Of a DNA stretch of 64,000 nt, positions 43,096 through 52,718 are shown piece after piece. The position numbers and the translations under genes are program-made. Where the stretch lies: NCBI RefSeq assembly GCF_007990755.1, contig NZ_BJXA01000024.1:50722-114721 (forward strand), given 5' to 3'. Source of the stretch: Nocardia ninae NBRC 108245 (GTDB lineage Bacteria; Actinomycetota; Actinomycetes; Mycobacteriales; Mycobacteriaceae). Numbering within the stretch: position 1 is the stretch's first letter; the number at the start of each line of letters is the position of its first letter. The notes below the pieces were generated by a model. The model saw only the letters and a program-made list of their open reading frames with translations, was not told the DNA's origin and searched no databases.

Positions 43096-44481
43096 ATGCC
43101 GACCGGACTCGCCATCAGCGACCTGATCGCGCGCCGCGTGACCCGTCGCACGGCGCTCGCGGCGGTGCTGCTCGTGTTGTGCGGGCTCACCCTGGCGCTC
43201 GGGTATGCGAACAAGGCGCGGTGTGCGGGAGCGCCGTTCACCGCCGACGGTCGCAGCACGGTATTCGATGTCACCAAGGATTCGGATGTCTGCTACTCCG
43301 ATATCCAGTTCCTCTGGCTCGGCCGCGATATCAACGAGCACGTCTTTCCCTATGTGCACGGTGGCATCACCGACGACGGCACGCTGGTCGGCGGGGCGGT
43401 CGAGTATCCGGTGCTCAGCGGCGCGCTGATGTGGCTGGGTGCGCTCGGCGCGGACAACGATGCCGAGTTCCTGCGGCACTCCGCGCTGTTGCTGGCGCCG
43501 TTCGCGCTGCTGACCGCCTGGATGCTGGCCCGGCTCGCCGGGCCCGCCGCGCTGCTGTGGGCGGCGGGACCGCCGCTGGTGCTCTACGCCTTCCACAATT
43601 GGGAACTCCCGGTGGTGTGCACGGCGGTCGCCGCGGTGTACGTGGTCGCGACGTGGACCCGATATTCGTTGCGCACCAGGGGCGTGGTGGCTGCGGTGCT
43701 GCTGGGTCTCGGGTTCTGTTTGAAGCTGTACCCAGGGATTTTCGTGCTGCCGCTGCTGGCCTACGTGCTCACCGGTGGTGTCGAACGCGACCGCGAGGAC
43801 ACCGGCCTGGACGTGCGCGGCGCGCTGCTGACGGCGGGCGCGGCGATCGGCACGGTGATCGCGGTGAACCTGCCGTTCGCGCTGGCCGGGTACGAGGGGT
43901 GGCGGGCCTCGATCACCTTCCAGCAGTTGCGGCAGGCCGACATCACCACGAATTCCATCTGGTACTGGGGACTTCGGCCGCTGTTCGGGCCGGATACGCA
44001 GAGCGAGGCAGTGTTCCAGCAGGTGGTGTCTATCGCTTCACCGACCCTGGTGCTCACGGCGTTCGCACTCGCCATGTGGCTCGGCTGGAAGCGATACCTC
44101 GCCACGAAGGTGTTCCCGTGGGTCGGCGTGAGCGGTGCGATGCTGTGCGGATTCCTGTTGTTCCACAAGGTGCATTCGCCGCAGTACACGTTGTGGCTGG
44201 TGCCGTTCCTGGTGCTGCTCGAGGTGCCGTGGGCGGCGATCGCGGCCTACTTCGTCGCTGACGCCGCCCTCGGGATCGGCGTTTTCCGGTACTTCTACGC
44301 GCTGGGTTCCGGCCTGCCCTGGGAAAATATGGAGAAGGTCGTGCAGTTCGGGGTGTGGGGCAGGGCGGTGCTGCTGGTCGCGCTGTTCTTTCTGTTTCTG
44401 CGGGCCCGGCCGCGCGGTTTCCGGCCGGTGCCGCCGCCGGTGCCGCGGTTCGCGCCCGGCGCGCTGATCTCGGTCGGCTAG
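43096..44481 (+). CDS. GT87-type (DUF2029) integral membrane glycosyltransferase, Rv0051-like
   Basis: A 461-residue protein with about 10-12 membrane segments, like the polyprenol-phosphate-dependent mannosyltransferases of the mycobacterial envelope. Family features are the acidic first loop after segment 1 (CYSDIQFLWLGRDINEHVFPYVHG, with a DI near the catalytic position), VEYPVLSGALMW, GFCLKLYPGIFVLP and FHKVHSPQYTLWLVPF. Location beside rpsF matches Mtb Rv0051, though that gene faces the other way relative to rpsF. ATG 43096 follows AGGGTGG. The likely donor is polyprenyl-phosphate sugar; the acceptor is unknown. Confidence 0.8.
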   Translation: MPTGLAISDLIARRVTRRTALAAVLLVLCGLTLALGYANKARCAGAPFTADGRSTVFDVTKDSDVCYSDIQFLWLGRDINEHVFPYVHGGITDDGTLVGGAVEYPVLSGALMWLGALGADNDAEFLRHSALLLAPFALLTAWMLARLAGPAALLWAAGPPLVLYAFHNWELPVVCTAVAAVYVVATWTRYSLRTRGVVAAVLLGLGFCLKLYPGIFVLPLLAYVLTGGVERDREDTGLDVRGALLTAGAAIGTVIAVNLPFALAGYEGWRASITFQQLRQADITTNSIWYWGLRPLFGPDTQSEAVFQQVVSIASPTLVLTAFALAMWLGWKRYLATKVFPWVGVSGAMLCGFLLFHKVHSPQYTLWLVPFLVLLEVPWAAIAAYFVADAALGIGVFRYFYALGSGLPWENMEKVVQFGVWGRAVLLVALFFLFLRARPRGFRPVPPPVPRFAPGALISVG

Positions 44482-44499
44482 CCGCTCGGCCAGTTCGCG

Positions 44500-45120
44500 C
44501 TACCCCTGCGCGAACCCGCGTTGCAGCGCGGCGGCGATCTCTATCGCGCGGACGGTCTGGAATTCGATGGCGGCCAACTCGATTTCGCCGGGAGGTATCT
44601 GCCCGTTGTTCGAAACATGGCTCGCCCCATAGGGATTGCCGGAGCGGAACTGCACCGGGTCGGCGTAGCCGGGCGGCACGATGATCGAACCCCAGTGGTA
44701 GAAGGTGTTGTTCATGGCCAGGATGGTCGATTCCTGACCGCCGTGCGCGGTGCCGGTGGCGGTGAACGCGGAGGCGACCTTGTTCACCAGACCGCCCTGT
44801 TTCCACAGGCCGCCCGCGGTGTCGATGAACTGCTTCAGCTGGGCGGCGGGCAAGCCGAAGCGGGTCGGGCTGCCGAACAGGATCACCTCGGCCCAGTCCA
44901 GGTCGGCGATCTGCGCCTCCGGGACGTGCCCGGTGGCCGCGTGATTGGCCGACCACAGCGGGTTGGCGGCGATCGCCTGCGCCGGTGCCAGCTCACCCAC
45001 TTTGCGTAGCCGGACCTCGGCGCCAGACTTTTCGGCGGCCGCCGCGGCAGCCGCCGCGAGCCGGTACACGCTGCCGGTTGCCGAGTAATAGATGATCGCG
45101 ACCTTGACCACGGTGTGCAC
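44500..45120 (-). CDS. wrbA: WrbA-like NAD(P)H:quinone oxidoreductase (flavodoxin fold)
   Basis: A 206-residue flavodoxin-like protein that reduces quinones by two electrons. FMN-binding blocks are VAIIYYSATGSVYRLA, VILFGSPTRFGLPAAQLKQFIDT and SAFTATGTAHGGQEST. The WrbA-specific NTFYHWGSIIVPPGY follows. The start is GTG 45120, or GTG 45111 giving a shorter N-terminus; GGGAG lies upstream of the first. It is divergent from the SARP regulator gene. Confidence 0.85.
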   Translation of the reverse strand: MHTVVKVAIIYYSATGSVYRLAAAAAAAAEKSGAEVRLRKVGELAPAQAIAANPLWSANHAATGHVPEAQIADLDWAEVILFGSPTRFGLPAAQLKQFIDTAGGLWKQGGLVNKVASAFTATGTAHGGQESTILAMNNTFYHWGSIIVPPGYADPVQFRSGNPYGASHVSNNGQIPPGEIELAAIEFQTVRAIEIAAALQRGFAQG

Positions 45121-45369
45121 GGTTGTCTCGTCTCCCTGTTTCGCGCTGCGAGGTGCGTCACTGCCTACCTCGGCGGACAGCGTGCCGGGCGCTGCTGAAC
45201 GGTTGCTCGAGACCTGCCGAACGCCCAGCTCAGCGACCGGTCCCGACCGTGTCGACAGCCGGCGAACGCAGTGGTCACCGCCCCTGCGGTGCGCATGCTT
45301 TCCGTGTTCACGGGACGCCGGTCCGCTTACCCTGGTCGGGCCAGGTCGGAGTGAGGCGGTGGAGAACGG

Positions 45370-48300
45370 ATGGATCAGGCGGTCGCGGGCTCGCCGCCCG
45401 CGGTGCGGTTGACGCTGCTCAACGGGGTGGAAGCGCACCGCGGCGAGCAGATCCTGCCGCTCGGCCCGCCACAGCGCCGGACCGTGCTGTGCGTACTGGC
45501 CTTCCGGCGTCGGCAATGGGTGTCGGCGTCGAGCCTGCTCGCCGCGCTGTACGACGGAGTGCCACCGGCCAGCGGGGTCGGCGTGATCCAGACGTATGTG
45601 TCCGCGCTGCGCCGAGCACTCGAGCCGGACCGTAAACCACGCACGCCACCGGTGCTGCTGCTGTCCGGTCACGGCGGATATCAGCTGCGGATCGAGGACG
45701 AGCAGACCGATCTCGGCGTGTTCGACCGGTTGGTCGGGGAGGCGGGCCGCGCCCGCGAAGCCGGCGATTTGGCGCGTGCCGAAGACCGCTATGCGCAGGC
45801 CCTCGCCCTGTACTCCGGTGAACCGCTCGCCGGACTGCCCGGCCCGTTCGCGCAACGCCAACGCACGGCACTGGCGGAGCGGCGGCTCGCCGTGGTGGAG
45901 GACAGCCTCGATGTCACTGTGGCACTGGGCCGTTCCGATGAGGTGATCGATCGGCTGCGCGTCCTCACGGCGGAACACCCACTGCGGGAACGTCCACGCG
46001 TGGTGCTGATGCGCGCGCTGTACTCGCGCGGGCGTCAGTCCGAGGCGCTGGACGTCTACCGGGAGACGCGTAACTTGCTGGTGGATCAGCTGGGCGTCGA
46101 ACCGGGGGAGGAACTTCGCGCCCTGCATAAACAGATCCTGTCCGGCGAAGTAGTGGTAAACCGGGCGCCGCAACGACCGCACGATGAGAGGCAACCGAGC
46201 CCGGTCGCCGAACCGCGTGCGAGCGAGAAGACTGCTGACTCGACTGCCGTTGTAGCGCAACGTCTTAAGCGACAGACTGTGTCTGATGGTGTGCCCGCTC
46301 GGGCCGCTGATAGTTCGGAAGATGCCGCCGCGCAACTTCTTTCGGACACCGCCTGGGTCAGGGAATCGGCACCGCTCCCACCAGGCGCTGAACATCGCCT
46401 CGCCATGGTGTCCGCGCTGTGGCCGGCACCAGCATCGCCACCGACGGCGACACCGACGCCGCCTGCCCCGGTACCGGCTTTCGTTGCATCGCCAGCTCCG
46501 CTGGCAGCGGAGACAACGCAAGCACCAGTACCGCCAGCGACACCATCACCAGCGACACCACCATCGGCACCTGTCCTGGCACCGGTACCGCAACCCGATT
46601 CCGCAGCACCGCTGGTGTTCGAACGCGACCAGGAGTTGACACGGATCGCGGCGTGGACCGAGCGGGCCGCCGCGGGTGGCGGTGGGTTGGTGGTGATTTC
46701 GGGGCGGCCGGGGTTCGGGAAGACACAGCTGCTCGACGAGTTGGCGCGGCGGGTGCCTGATGCACGGCGGGTGGACCTGCCGCCGCCGTGGGAGGGTGCG
46801 CCGCCGCTGGGGGCGATCACGGAGCTGTCCGGTGTCGAAGTGTCGGCGCTGGACTCCGATGCTCAGCTGGTGGAAGCGTTGCATGCCAAGCTGATTCAGG
46901 ACTCGTCGGCGGATCTGCACGTGGTGCTGGTGGATGGTGCGGAGCACCTGGACGAGCGTTCCGCGCGGGTGTTGACGGCGGTGGCACCACGGCTACGCCG
47001 GATGCGTGTGCTACTCGTGCTGGCGTTGGACGAACGTCCCTGGGAGCCGGCGATTCTCGATCTGCATGCACAGCTGGAACCGCTCGCCGTCGCGATCTTG
47101 CGGCCGAGTGGACTCAGCGTCGCCGCGATCGAGGGCCTGTACGAGCGGCGAACCGGGGCGGTGTGCCCGCCGGGCCTGGCCGCGGATATTCAGCAGGTGA
47201 CGGCGGATATCCCGCTGCTGGCCGGTGCGTTGATCACCGACCTGGTCGCACTGCGCGACCACGACCGCATCCCGGAATATCTACCGGAGGGCTGCTATTC
47301 GCGCTCGATCAGCCGACTGCTCGGCCGATACTCCCCGCGTGGGGTCGCCATGCTGCGCGCCCTCGCCGTGCTGGCGGATGTGGCGCCGACCATCGAGGTG
47401 CTCGCTGCCGCCTGTGACGAACCGGTCAGCGTGATCGAGCACCGCTGCGAATTACTCGCCGCCTCAGGAATTTTGACTTCGGTGAAGCCACCGGTCTTCC
47501 GTCATCCCTTGATCGGCAACACGATCCGCTGGCTCGGCCGCCGCGAGGACGCGGACCGGATCCGGATCGCCGCCGCCGAACAGGCGCGCAGCGCAGGCTA
47601 CTCGGCCAGGCAGGTCGCCGCCTACCTTCGTGATCTGGTCGGCGTGCAGTACGCGCGGTGGACGGTGGTACTGCTGGACGCGGCGGAGGAATGCTTGCGG
47701 CACGGCCTGATCGTCGACGCCGTGCGCCAGTTGGCGGCGGCGTTGCGCATCACCGCGCCGGCGGGTCGCGACGACATCCTCGTTCGCCTCGGCCAGTTGG
47801 AGTTGTGGACCAACCCGGCCGCGGCCCGCGCGCACCTGGAGGAGGCGCTGCACAGTCAGCGTGCGCGTGAGGTCGCGCCGACCGCGCTCATTCCGCTGGC
47901 TTGGACGATGTCGACGCGCTGGCAGTCGGACGCGGCGATGGCGCTGGTCGACGAGGTGCTCGCCGAGACCGAAAGTCGAGACCCATTGGCGGCCAAGAGT
48001 ATTCGATCCGCGTCCTGGTCGGTCGCCGGATTGACCTCGGCGTCTTGGCGCAATTACATCGCCGCACTGCGCGGCACCGATTCGACCGATCAGATCACCA
48101 CGGCGATACTCACCTGGGACGACGCCTTCCGCGTGCGGCACACCGCGCGCGAAACCCTCGCCCGCTTTCCCGCCGAACCCGATCCGGCCCGCGGCTGGGA
48201 GGTGTTGCCGCAGCAGCTGATCGGCCTGCTGGCGCACCTGTCCATGTGGTCCGGCGACCTCGCGCTGGCCAGGCAACTCAGCGAACAGCGCAAGGACCAT

Positions 48301-49089
48301 CACTTCGGCACCATCGACGTCTACCGTCTCATCCTGCATTCGGAAGTGTTGTTGCGCTGCGGTGACTACCGCCGGGTGCTGCGCGAGGTCGCGCCGACCG
48401 TCGGCACGCTGGGCGACGAGTCGATTCGGCCGCCGCTGGCACTGGTCGCCCAGTACGCACACGCTCTGCTCGGGCTGGGCCGCCTGACCGAGGCCGAGCA
48501 GTGGCTCGACAGCGTGACCGAGCATGCCAACCCCGAAACCTGGGAGTGGACCGTGGTCATTCACGTCAAGGGTCTGCTGTGTGCCGCCCGCGGCGATTCC
48601 CGCCAGGCGATCGCGCATTTCTTGGACTGCGGCCGCCGTGTCGGTGCGGTGGGCATCCGCAACCCGGCCCACATCCCGTGGCGCAGTTCCGCGGCCATGG
48701 AACTGGTGCGCCTCGGCGACCGCGCGCAGGCCCGCGAACTGGCCGCCGCGGAACTCGAGCTGGCCGAACAGTGGGATACCCCCGGCACCATCGGAAGGGC
48801 CTTGCGCGCCATGGCTTCCGCCGCACCGGGCGGCGTGGACGCGGACCTGCTCGACCGGGCCGTCGGCCTGCTGCGCCGCTACGACTCGCCGGTCGAGCTG
48901 ATCCCGGCGCTGCTGGAACTCGCCGCGGTCCGGCACGACAGCGGCGACCAGGAGCGGGCCGTCGAACTGCGCTGGGAGGCTCGATCCCATGCCGAAACCA
49001 TCGGCGCGACAAGGTATCTCGAACTCATCGGCGATCTGCTCGGCGCGACGGCGAGCGTCCCGTCAGCCGGCAGTCTGCCCACCGGCTGA
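45370..49089 (+). CDS. Large SARP/AfsR-like regulator with ATPase domain
   Basis: A 1239-residue pathway regulator. Residues 10-100 form an OmpR-type DNA-binding domain (LGPPQRRTVLCVLAF, VIQTYVSALRRALE). Residues 105-260 are the bacterial transcriptional activation domain with TPRs (YRETRNLLVDQLGVEPGEELRALH). Residues 350-420 are a Pro/Ala/Thr linker. An AAA/STAND-type NTPase follows, with Walker A GRPGFGKT near 445-452 and VVLVDGAEHLDER as Walker B. The C-terminal 500 residues are TPR-like. No LuxR domain is seen. ATG 45370 follows GGAG. Regulators of this size usually sit with a biosynthetic cluster, but none is visible adjacent. Confidence 0.85.
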   Translation: MDQAVAGSPPAVRLTLLNGVEAHRGEQILPLGPPQRRTVLCVLAFRRRQWVSASSLLAALYDGVPPASGVGVIQTYVSALRRALEPDRKPRTPPVLLLSGHGGYQLRIEDEQTDLGVFDRLVGEAGRAREAGDLARAEDRYAQALALYSGEPLAGLPGPFAQRQRTALAERRLAVVEDSLDVTVALGRSDEVIDRLRVLTAEHPLRERPRVVLMRALYSRGRQSEALDVYRETRNLLVDQLGVEPGEELRALHKQILSGEVVVNRAPQRPHDERQPSPVAEPRASEKTADSTAVVAQRLKRQTVSDGVPARAADSSEDAAAQLLSDTAWVRESAPLPPGAEHRLAMVSALWPAPASPPTATPTPPAPVPAFVASPAPLAAETTQAPVPPATPSPATPPSAPVLAPVPQPDSAAPLVFERDQELTRIAAWTERAAAGGGGLVVISGRPGFGKTQLLDELARRVPDARRVDLPPPWEGAPPLGAITELSGVEVSALDSDAQLVEALHAKLIQDSSADLHVVLVDGAEHLDERSARVLTAVAPRLRRMRVLLVLALDERPWEPAILDLHAQLEPLAVAILRPSGLSVAAIEGLYERRTGAVCPPGLAADIQQVTADIPLLAGALITDLVALRDHDRIPEYLPEGCYSRSISRLLGRYSPRGVAMLRALAVLADVAPTIEVLAAACDEPVSVIEHRCELLAASGILTSVKPPVFRHPLIGNTIRWLGRREDADRIRIAAAEQARSAGYSARQVAAYLRDLVGVQYARWTVVLLDAAEECLRHGLIVDAVRQLAAALRITAPAGRDDILVRLGQLELWTNPAAARAHLEEALHSQRAREVAPTALIPLAWTMSTRWQSDAAMALVDEVLAETESRDPLAAKSIRSASWSVAGLTSASWRNYIAALRGTDSTDQITTAILTWDDAFRVRHTARETLARFPAEPDPARGWEVLPQQLIGLLAHLSMWSGDLALARQLSEQRKDHHFGTIDVYRLILHSEVLLRCGDYRRVLREVAPTVGTLGDESIRPPLALVAQYAHALLGLGRLTEAEQWLDSVTEHANPETWEWTVVIHVKGLLCAARGDSRQAIAHFLDCGRRVGAVGIRNPAHIPWRSSAAMELVRLGDRAQARELAAAELELAEQWDTPGTIGRALRAMASAAPGGVDADLLDRAVGLLRRYDSPVELIPALLELAAVRHDSGDQERAVELRWEARSHAETIGATRYLELIGDLLGATASVPSAGSLPTG

Positions 49090-49118
49090 CGCAGGCCGGG
49101 ATGTCGGGTGGTCCGCCC

Positions 49119-49835
49119 TTACCGACCGGCGGCCCGCGCGATCAGCTCGGCGATGGCATCCGGCTGAGTGATCATCGCGGCGTGCCCGGTGGCCAGCGAA
49201 ACGATGTGATCCTCGGTCGCCACCTGGTAGGCCATCTTGGTCTCCAGGTCCGGGTGGATCATCGCGTCCAGCTCCGAGATCTGGTACCAGGTGTTGTCCC
49301 GCAGCGTCTGCCACGCGGGCGTCGCGGTGCCCGAACCGGCAAGCGACAGCACCGAAGTGGGCTTCTGGGTGGCGGCGAGCAGCGCGGCCTCGCGCGGATC
49401 GGCGTCGGCGGCGAAGTCGGCGTGGTAGCGGTCGCGGGCGATGATCAGGTCCGGGACGTCCTCGGCGCCGATGTTCACCAGGTCCGCGCCGCTGGGCAGG
49501 TCCTGGCCGAATTCCTGGTTGATCTGGAAGGCGGACTGGCCCGCGGTGGGGGCGTACGCGGCGACGAACACCAACCCGGTGACGTCGGCGCGACCGGCAC
49601 CTGCCTGGCTGATCACGGCACCACCGTAGGAGTGGCCGACCAGGATCGTCGGACCGGTCAGCGCGTCCAGGTCGCGGGTGACGGCGGCGACGTCGTCGGC
49701 GAAGCCGCGCAGCGGCAGCTGGCTGGCGATCACGGTGCCGAAGCCCTTGTCGAGCAGGCGCTCGATCACCTTGTTCCAGCTGGACCCGTCGGCCCAGGCG
49801 CCGTGCACGAGCAGCACATTCGGGGTGGTGGTCAT
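49119..49835 (-). CDS. Alpha/beta hydrolase (EstA/salicylate-esterase-like)
   Basis: A 238-residue alpha/beta hydrolase starting VLLVHGAWADGSSWNKVIERL. The nucleophile elbow is LVGHSYGGAV. The catalytic His is likely in SLATGHAAMITQP. The oxyanion HGAW is present. This compact type resembles plant-methylesterase-like and pyrethroid-hydrolase-like bacterial esterases. ATG 49835 follows GGAGG. Substrate unknown. Confidence 0.83.
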   Translation of the reverse strand: MTTTPNVLLVHGAWADGSSWNKVIERLLDKGFGTVIASQLPLRGFADDVAAVTRDLDALTGPTILVGHSYGGAVISQAGAGRADVTGLVFVAAYAPTAGQSAFQINQEFGQDLPSGADLVNIGAEDVPDLIIARDRYHADFAADADPREAALLAATQKPTSVLSLAGSGTATPAWQTLRDNTWYQISELDAMIHPDLETKMAYQVATEDHIVSLATGHAAMITQPDAIAELIARAAGR

Positions 49836-49973
49836 GGGTTTTCCTCCAGTTCACGTCGGAGCGCCGCGGTACCGGCGATCGATCTCCTACAGCATCTGGA
49901 GTCAACTGAACGTGGTCTGAATGTCCACCGAACGCACTGGTCACGCGGTCTATCCCGCGCGAAAGGGGGTGTT

Positions 49974-50597
49974 CTATTTACGGGCGCTGTGCCAGTTCAT
50001 GCCCCAGCGGTAAGCCTCGTCAATCTCTTTCTGCGCACCGTTGATGTAGTGCACTTCACGGTGGACCGTGATGCCACTGCCCTGGTTCTGCAGCAGCGCG
50101 ATGGCACAGGAACGGGCACCGTCCACCGGCGAGTCGAGCCGTACTTCGATCTGCGGGCCGGAAGTCGGGAAGAGGGTGACCACACCGTCGGCGGCGGCCC
50201 AGTTCGGCACACCCTCGTAGATGAAGGCGAAGATCAGAATGCGCCGGAACAGTGCGGGCCGAGCGAGATTGATGTGCATGTTCTCACCGCCGGTCGCGTT
50301 GCCGCTGCGGTCGTCACCGTCGAGCGCGATGAACGGCTCGGCGTCGAGCGCGCCGAAATTGTTGCCGACCGCCTGCACGACACCCTTGTTGCCGTTGGCC
50401 AGTTCGTAGAGGCAGCCGAGGTCGAGGTCGACCGGCTTGGACCTGCGGAAGAAACCCTTCGAACCGCTGGACCAGTTCAGGTTGACCCGCATGTTGCCTT
50501 GCTGCTCACCCGGTTTGGTGAGGTTGATGCTGGGTGTCGCCTTCGACAGGGTCACCTTGGACAGGTTGACCCCACCGGCGTTGCTGTCGTTCGCCAT
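49974..50597 (-). CDS. TerD-family stress protein, 207 aa
   Basis: A TerD (calcium-binding, tellurite-resistance-type) protein. After a leader (GVNLSKVTLSKATPSINLTKPG) the core has VDLDLGCLYELANGNKGVVQ, IALDGDDRSGNATGGENMHINL and ILIFAFIYEGVPNWAAADGVVTLF. Asp pairs in DLDLG and DGDD match calcium ligands. The longer N-terminus differs from classical TerD. ATG 50597 has AGGGGG upstream. It is followed on the same strand, upstream, by the TerC gene. Confidence 0.87.
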   Translation of the reverse strand: MANDSNAGGVNLSKVTLSKATPSINLTKPGEQQGNMRVNLNWSSGSKGFFRRSKPVDLDLGCLYELANGNKGVVQAVGNNFGALDAEPFIALDGDDRSGNATGGENMHINLARPALFRRILIFAFIYEGVPNWAAADGVVTLFPTSGPQIEVRLDSPVDGARSCAIALLQNQGSGITVHREVHYINGAQKEIDEAYRWGMNWHSARK

Positions 50598-50687
50598 CGG
50601 CGTGATCCCCCTAGAGAAATGGGAGCGGCAGCGGTCCTCCCGAGGGAGTGGCCGCTGCCGCACGAGTATTCGGCTGCCTGCCGAAAA

Positions 50688-51788
50688 TCAGCCTACCGGG
50701 GTCGGCTCTCGTTCGCTCTCCACTTCTTTGTCGTTGTCGCGGCGATTGCGCAGGATGCTGGAGATGAACGCGGCACCGATGAACGCGACACCGACCAGGC
50801 CGGTGACGAGCTCGTTGACGTGCACGCCGATCGAGACGAACAGGATGACCGCCAGCGCGCCGATCGCCCAGTGCGCGCCGTGCTCGAGGTACACGTACTC
50901 CGCCAGCGTGCCCTTGCGCACCAGGTAGACGGTGATCGACCGGACGAACATGGCGCCGATCAGACCGAGGCCGAGCGCGATGATGATCGGGTCGGCGGTG
51001 ATGGCGAACGCGCCGATCACGCCGTCGAAGGAGAACGACGCGTCGAGCACCTCGAGGTAGAGGAACAGGAAGAACCCGGCCTTACCCGTGGCCTTGACCA
51101 GCTCCGACGGTCCGTCACCGGTGTGCTCCTCGGTGTGGAACATCGAGCCGAGCCCGTCCACCACGATGTAGACCACCATGCCGAGCAGGCCTGCGAGCAG
51201 CACGGTCGAGCGCTTGTCGTCGGGGGTGAGCAGTTCCGCGGTGAGCACCAGGCCGATGGACGCGACGACCACCGAGAGCATGTCGAGCTTGCCGAATCGG
51301 GCCAGCGGGCGCTCCAGCCAGGACAGCCAGGTGATCTCCCGCTCTTCGAAGATGAAGTTGAGGAACAGCAGCAGCAGGAACATGCCGCCGAACGCGGCGA
51401 TCTGCGGGTGCGCGTCGGTGAGCAGCGTTTCATAGCTCGGGTCGCCGTTCGGGAAGTACGCCGCGTCGCCCTCGGGGGGACTCAGCGCCAGGTCGAACGC
51501 CTTCACCGGGTTCAGCCCCGCGGTGATCCAGACGATGGCCAGCGGGAAGACCAGGCGCATGCCGAACACGGCGATCAGGATGCCGACGGTAAGGAAGATC
51601 CGTTGCCAGAACTCGCTCATCCGCTGTAGCACCGTCGCATTGATGACGGCGTTGTCGAAGGACAGTGATACTTCGAGGATGCCGAGGATCAAGACCAGCG
51701 CCAAGGCCGTCGGTCCGTTGTACAGGAACGCGACGACGAGCGACAGCACTGTCACGATGATCGACATGCCGAAAATGCGCACGACCAC
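50688..51788 (-). CDS. TerC-family (DUF475) membrane protein
   Basis: A 366-residue integral membrane protein with about nine segments. Family motifs are LEVSLSFDNAVINATVL and, in the second half, LEVLDASFSFDGVIGAFAIT, both with a membrane-embedded Asp pair. They support the DUF475/TerC family. TerC proteins work with TerD in tellurite and metal stress and export manganese in some bacteria. GTG 51788 was chosen because AAAGG precedes it by eight bases and the homologous start is M-V-V-R-I-F-G; an extension to 51968 lacks homology. Confidence 0.85.
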   Translation of the reverse strand: MVVRIFGMSIIVTVLSLVVAFLYNGPTALALVLILGILEVSLSFDNAVINATVLQRMSEFWQRIFLTVGILIAVFGMRLVFPLAIVWITAGLNPVKAFDLALSPPEGDAAYFPNGDPSYETLLTDAHPQIAAFGGMFLLLLFLNFIFEEREITWLSWLERPLARFGKLDMLSVVVASIGLVLTAELLTPDDKRSTVLLAGLLGMVVYIVVDGLGSMFHTEEHTGDGPSELVKATGKAGFFLFLYLEVLDASFSFDGVIGAFAITADPIIIALGLGLIGAMFVRSITVYLVRKGTLAEYVYLEHGAHWAIGALAVILFVSIGVHVNELVTGLVGVAFIGAAFISSILRNRRDNDKEVESEREPTPVG

Positions 51789-51950
51789 GCGGGGACCTTT
51801 CGTTTGCGTCGACCGGACGATTAGCTGTCCGAGCGCTTGTTTGATGAAACCGATTCGGCGCCGCTGATACCAGCGTGGCCGGAGAACCCTTGCTTGTCCA
51901 ACGATGCTGCACACCGCAGGGTTCCCGCGCACCCGGATGCCCGGGCGCAC

Positions 51951-51982
51951 AAGCAGGGGGCCCGTCACCGGGCCCCCTGCTT
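51951..51982 (-). terminator. Terminator of the terD gene at 51998
   Basis: A perfect 14-bp stem, AAGCAGGGGGCCCG (51951-51964) pairing with 51969-51982, around a TCAC tetraloop. It lies 16 bases past the TerD stop on the minus strand. Confidence 0.88.
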
Positions 51983-51997
51983 ACTGTGAAGTGTGCG

Positions 51998-52573
51998 TTA
52001 GACGTTCACGCCGTAGTCACGGGCGATACCGGCGAGGCCGGCCGCGTAGCCCTGACCGATGGCACGGAACTTCCACTCCGCACCGTTGCGGTACAGCTCG
52101 CCGAAGACCATCGCGGTCTCGGTGGAGGCGTCCTCGGTGAGGTCGTAGCGTGCCAGCTCTTCGTTGTTGCTGCGGTCGACAACGCGAATGTAGGCGTTGC
52201 GCACCTGACCGAACGACTGCTGCCGCGTCTCGGCGTCGTAGATCGACACCGGGAAGAAGATGCTCTCGATGGTCGGCGGCGTGTTGGCCAGGTCGACGTT
52301 GATGACCTCGTCGTCGCCCTCGCCCTCACCGGTCTTGTTGTCGCCGGCGTGCTCGATGGCGCCTTCCGGCGACTTCAGGTTGTTGAAGAACACGAAGTGC
52401 TGGTCCGAGAGGACCTTCTTGTCCGCGCCGGTCGCGATCGCGCTGGCGTCGAGGTCGAAGTCAACCCCGGTGGTGGTCCGTACGTCCCACCCTAGGCCGA
52501 CTGCGACGGCGGTCAGGTTAGGCGCCGCCTTGGTCAGCGAGACATTGCCGCCCTTGGACAAACTGACACCCAT
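51998..52573 (-). CDS. terD: TerD-family tellurite-resistance/stress protein, 191 aa
   Basis: A canonical 191-residue TerD: MGVSLSKGGNVSLTKAAPNL, GLGWDVRTTTGVDFDLDASAI, DNKTGEGEGDDEVINVDL and SIYDAETRQQSFGQVRNAYIRVVD. The acidic clusters are the calcium-binding sites of the family. ATG 52573 begins at the invariant MGVSLSKGG. It is divergent from the helical protein at 52719. Confidence 0.95.
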   Translation of the reverse strand: MGVSLSKGGNVSLTKAAPNLTAVAVGLGWDVRTTTGVDFDLDASAIATGADKKVLSDQHFVFFNNLKSPEGAIEHAGDNKTGEGEGDDEVINVDLANTPPTIESIFFPVSIYDAETRQQSFGQVRNAYIRVVDRSNNEELARYDLTEDASTETAMVFGELYRNGAEWKFRAIGQGYAAGLAGIARDYGVNV

Positions 52574-52706
52574 GCGGGATTCCCTTTCAATAGTCCGTCA
52601 TTGGTTCCCAGCATGTCCGAATCGCCGGGTACGCCTTACGACAGTAGTAGGTTTCCGCGAACTTGCGTAGGAACCCGCAGAACCCTCGGTGAACACGAGA
52701 GATCTC

Positions 52707-52712
52707 TAAGAT
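52707..52712 (+). promoter_or_regulatory. -10 element TAAGAT for leaderless start at 52719
   Basis: TAAGAT ends six bases before GTG 52719. The spacing and absence of a ribosome site suggest a leaderless transcript heading the helical-protein/HpcH/PRTase/HAD operon. Confidence 0.5.
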
Positions 52713-52718
52713 CGGGGC

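Noticed and set aside
46400-46620. Tandem repeat or CRISPR-like array in the SARP gene
   Set aside because: The repeated CCACC/GCACC-type triplets encode a Pro/Ala/Thr linker and are irregular. There are no constant repeats with unique spacers.
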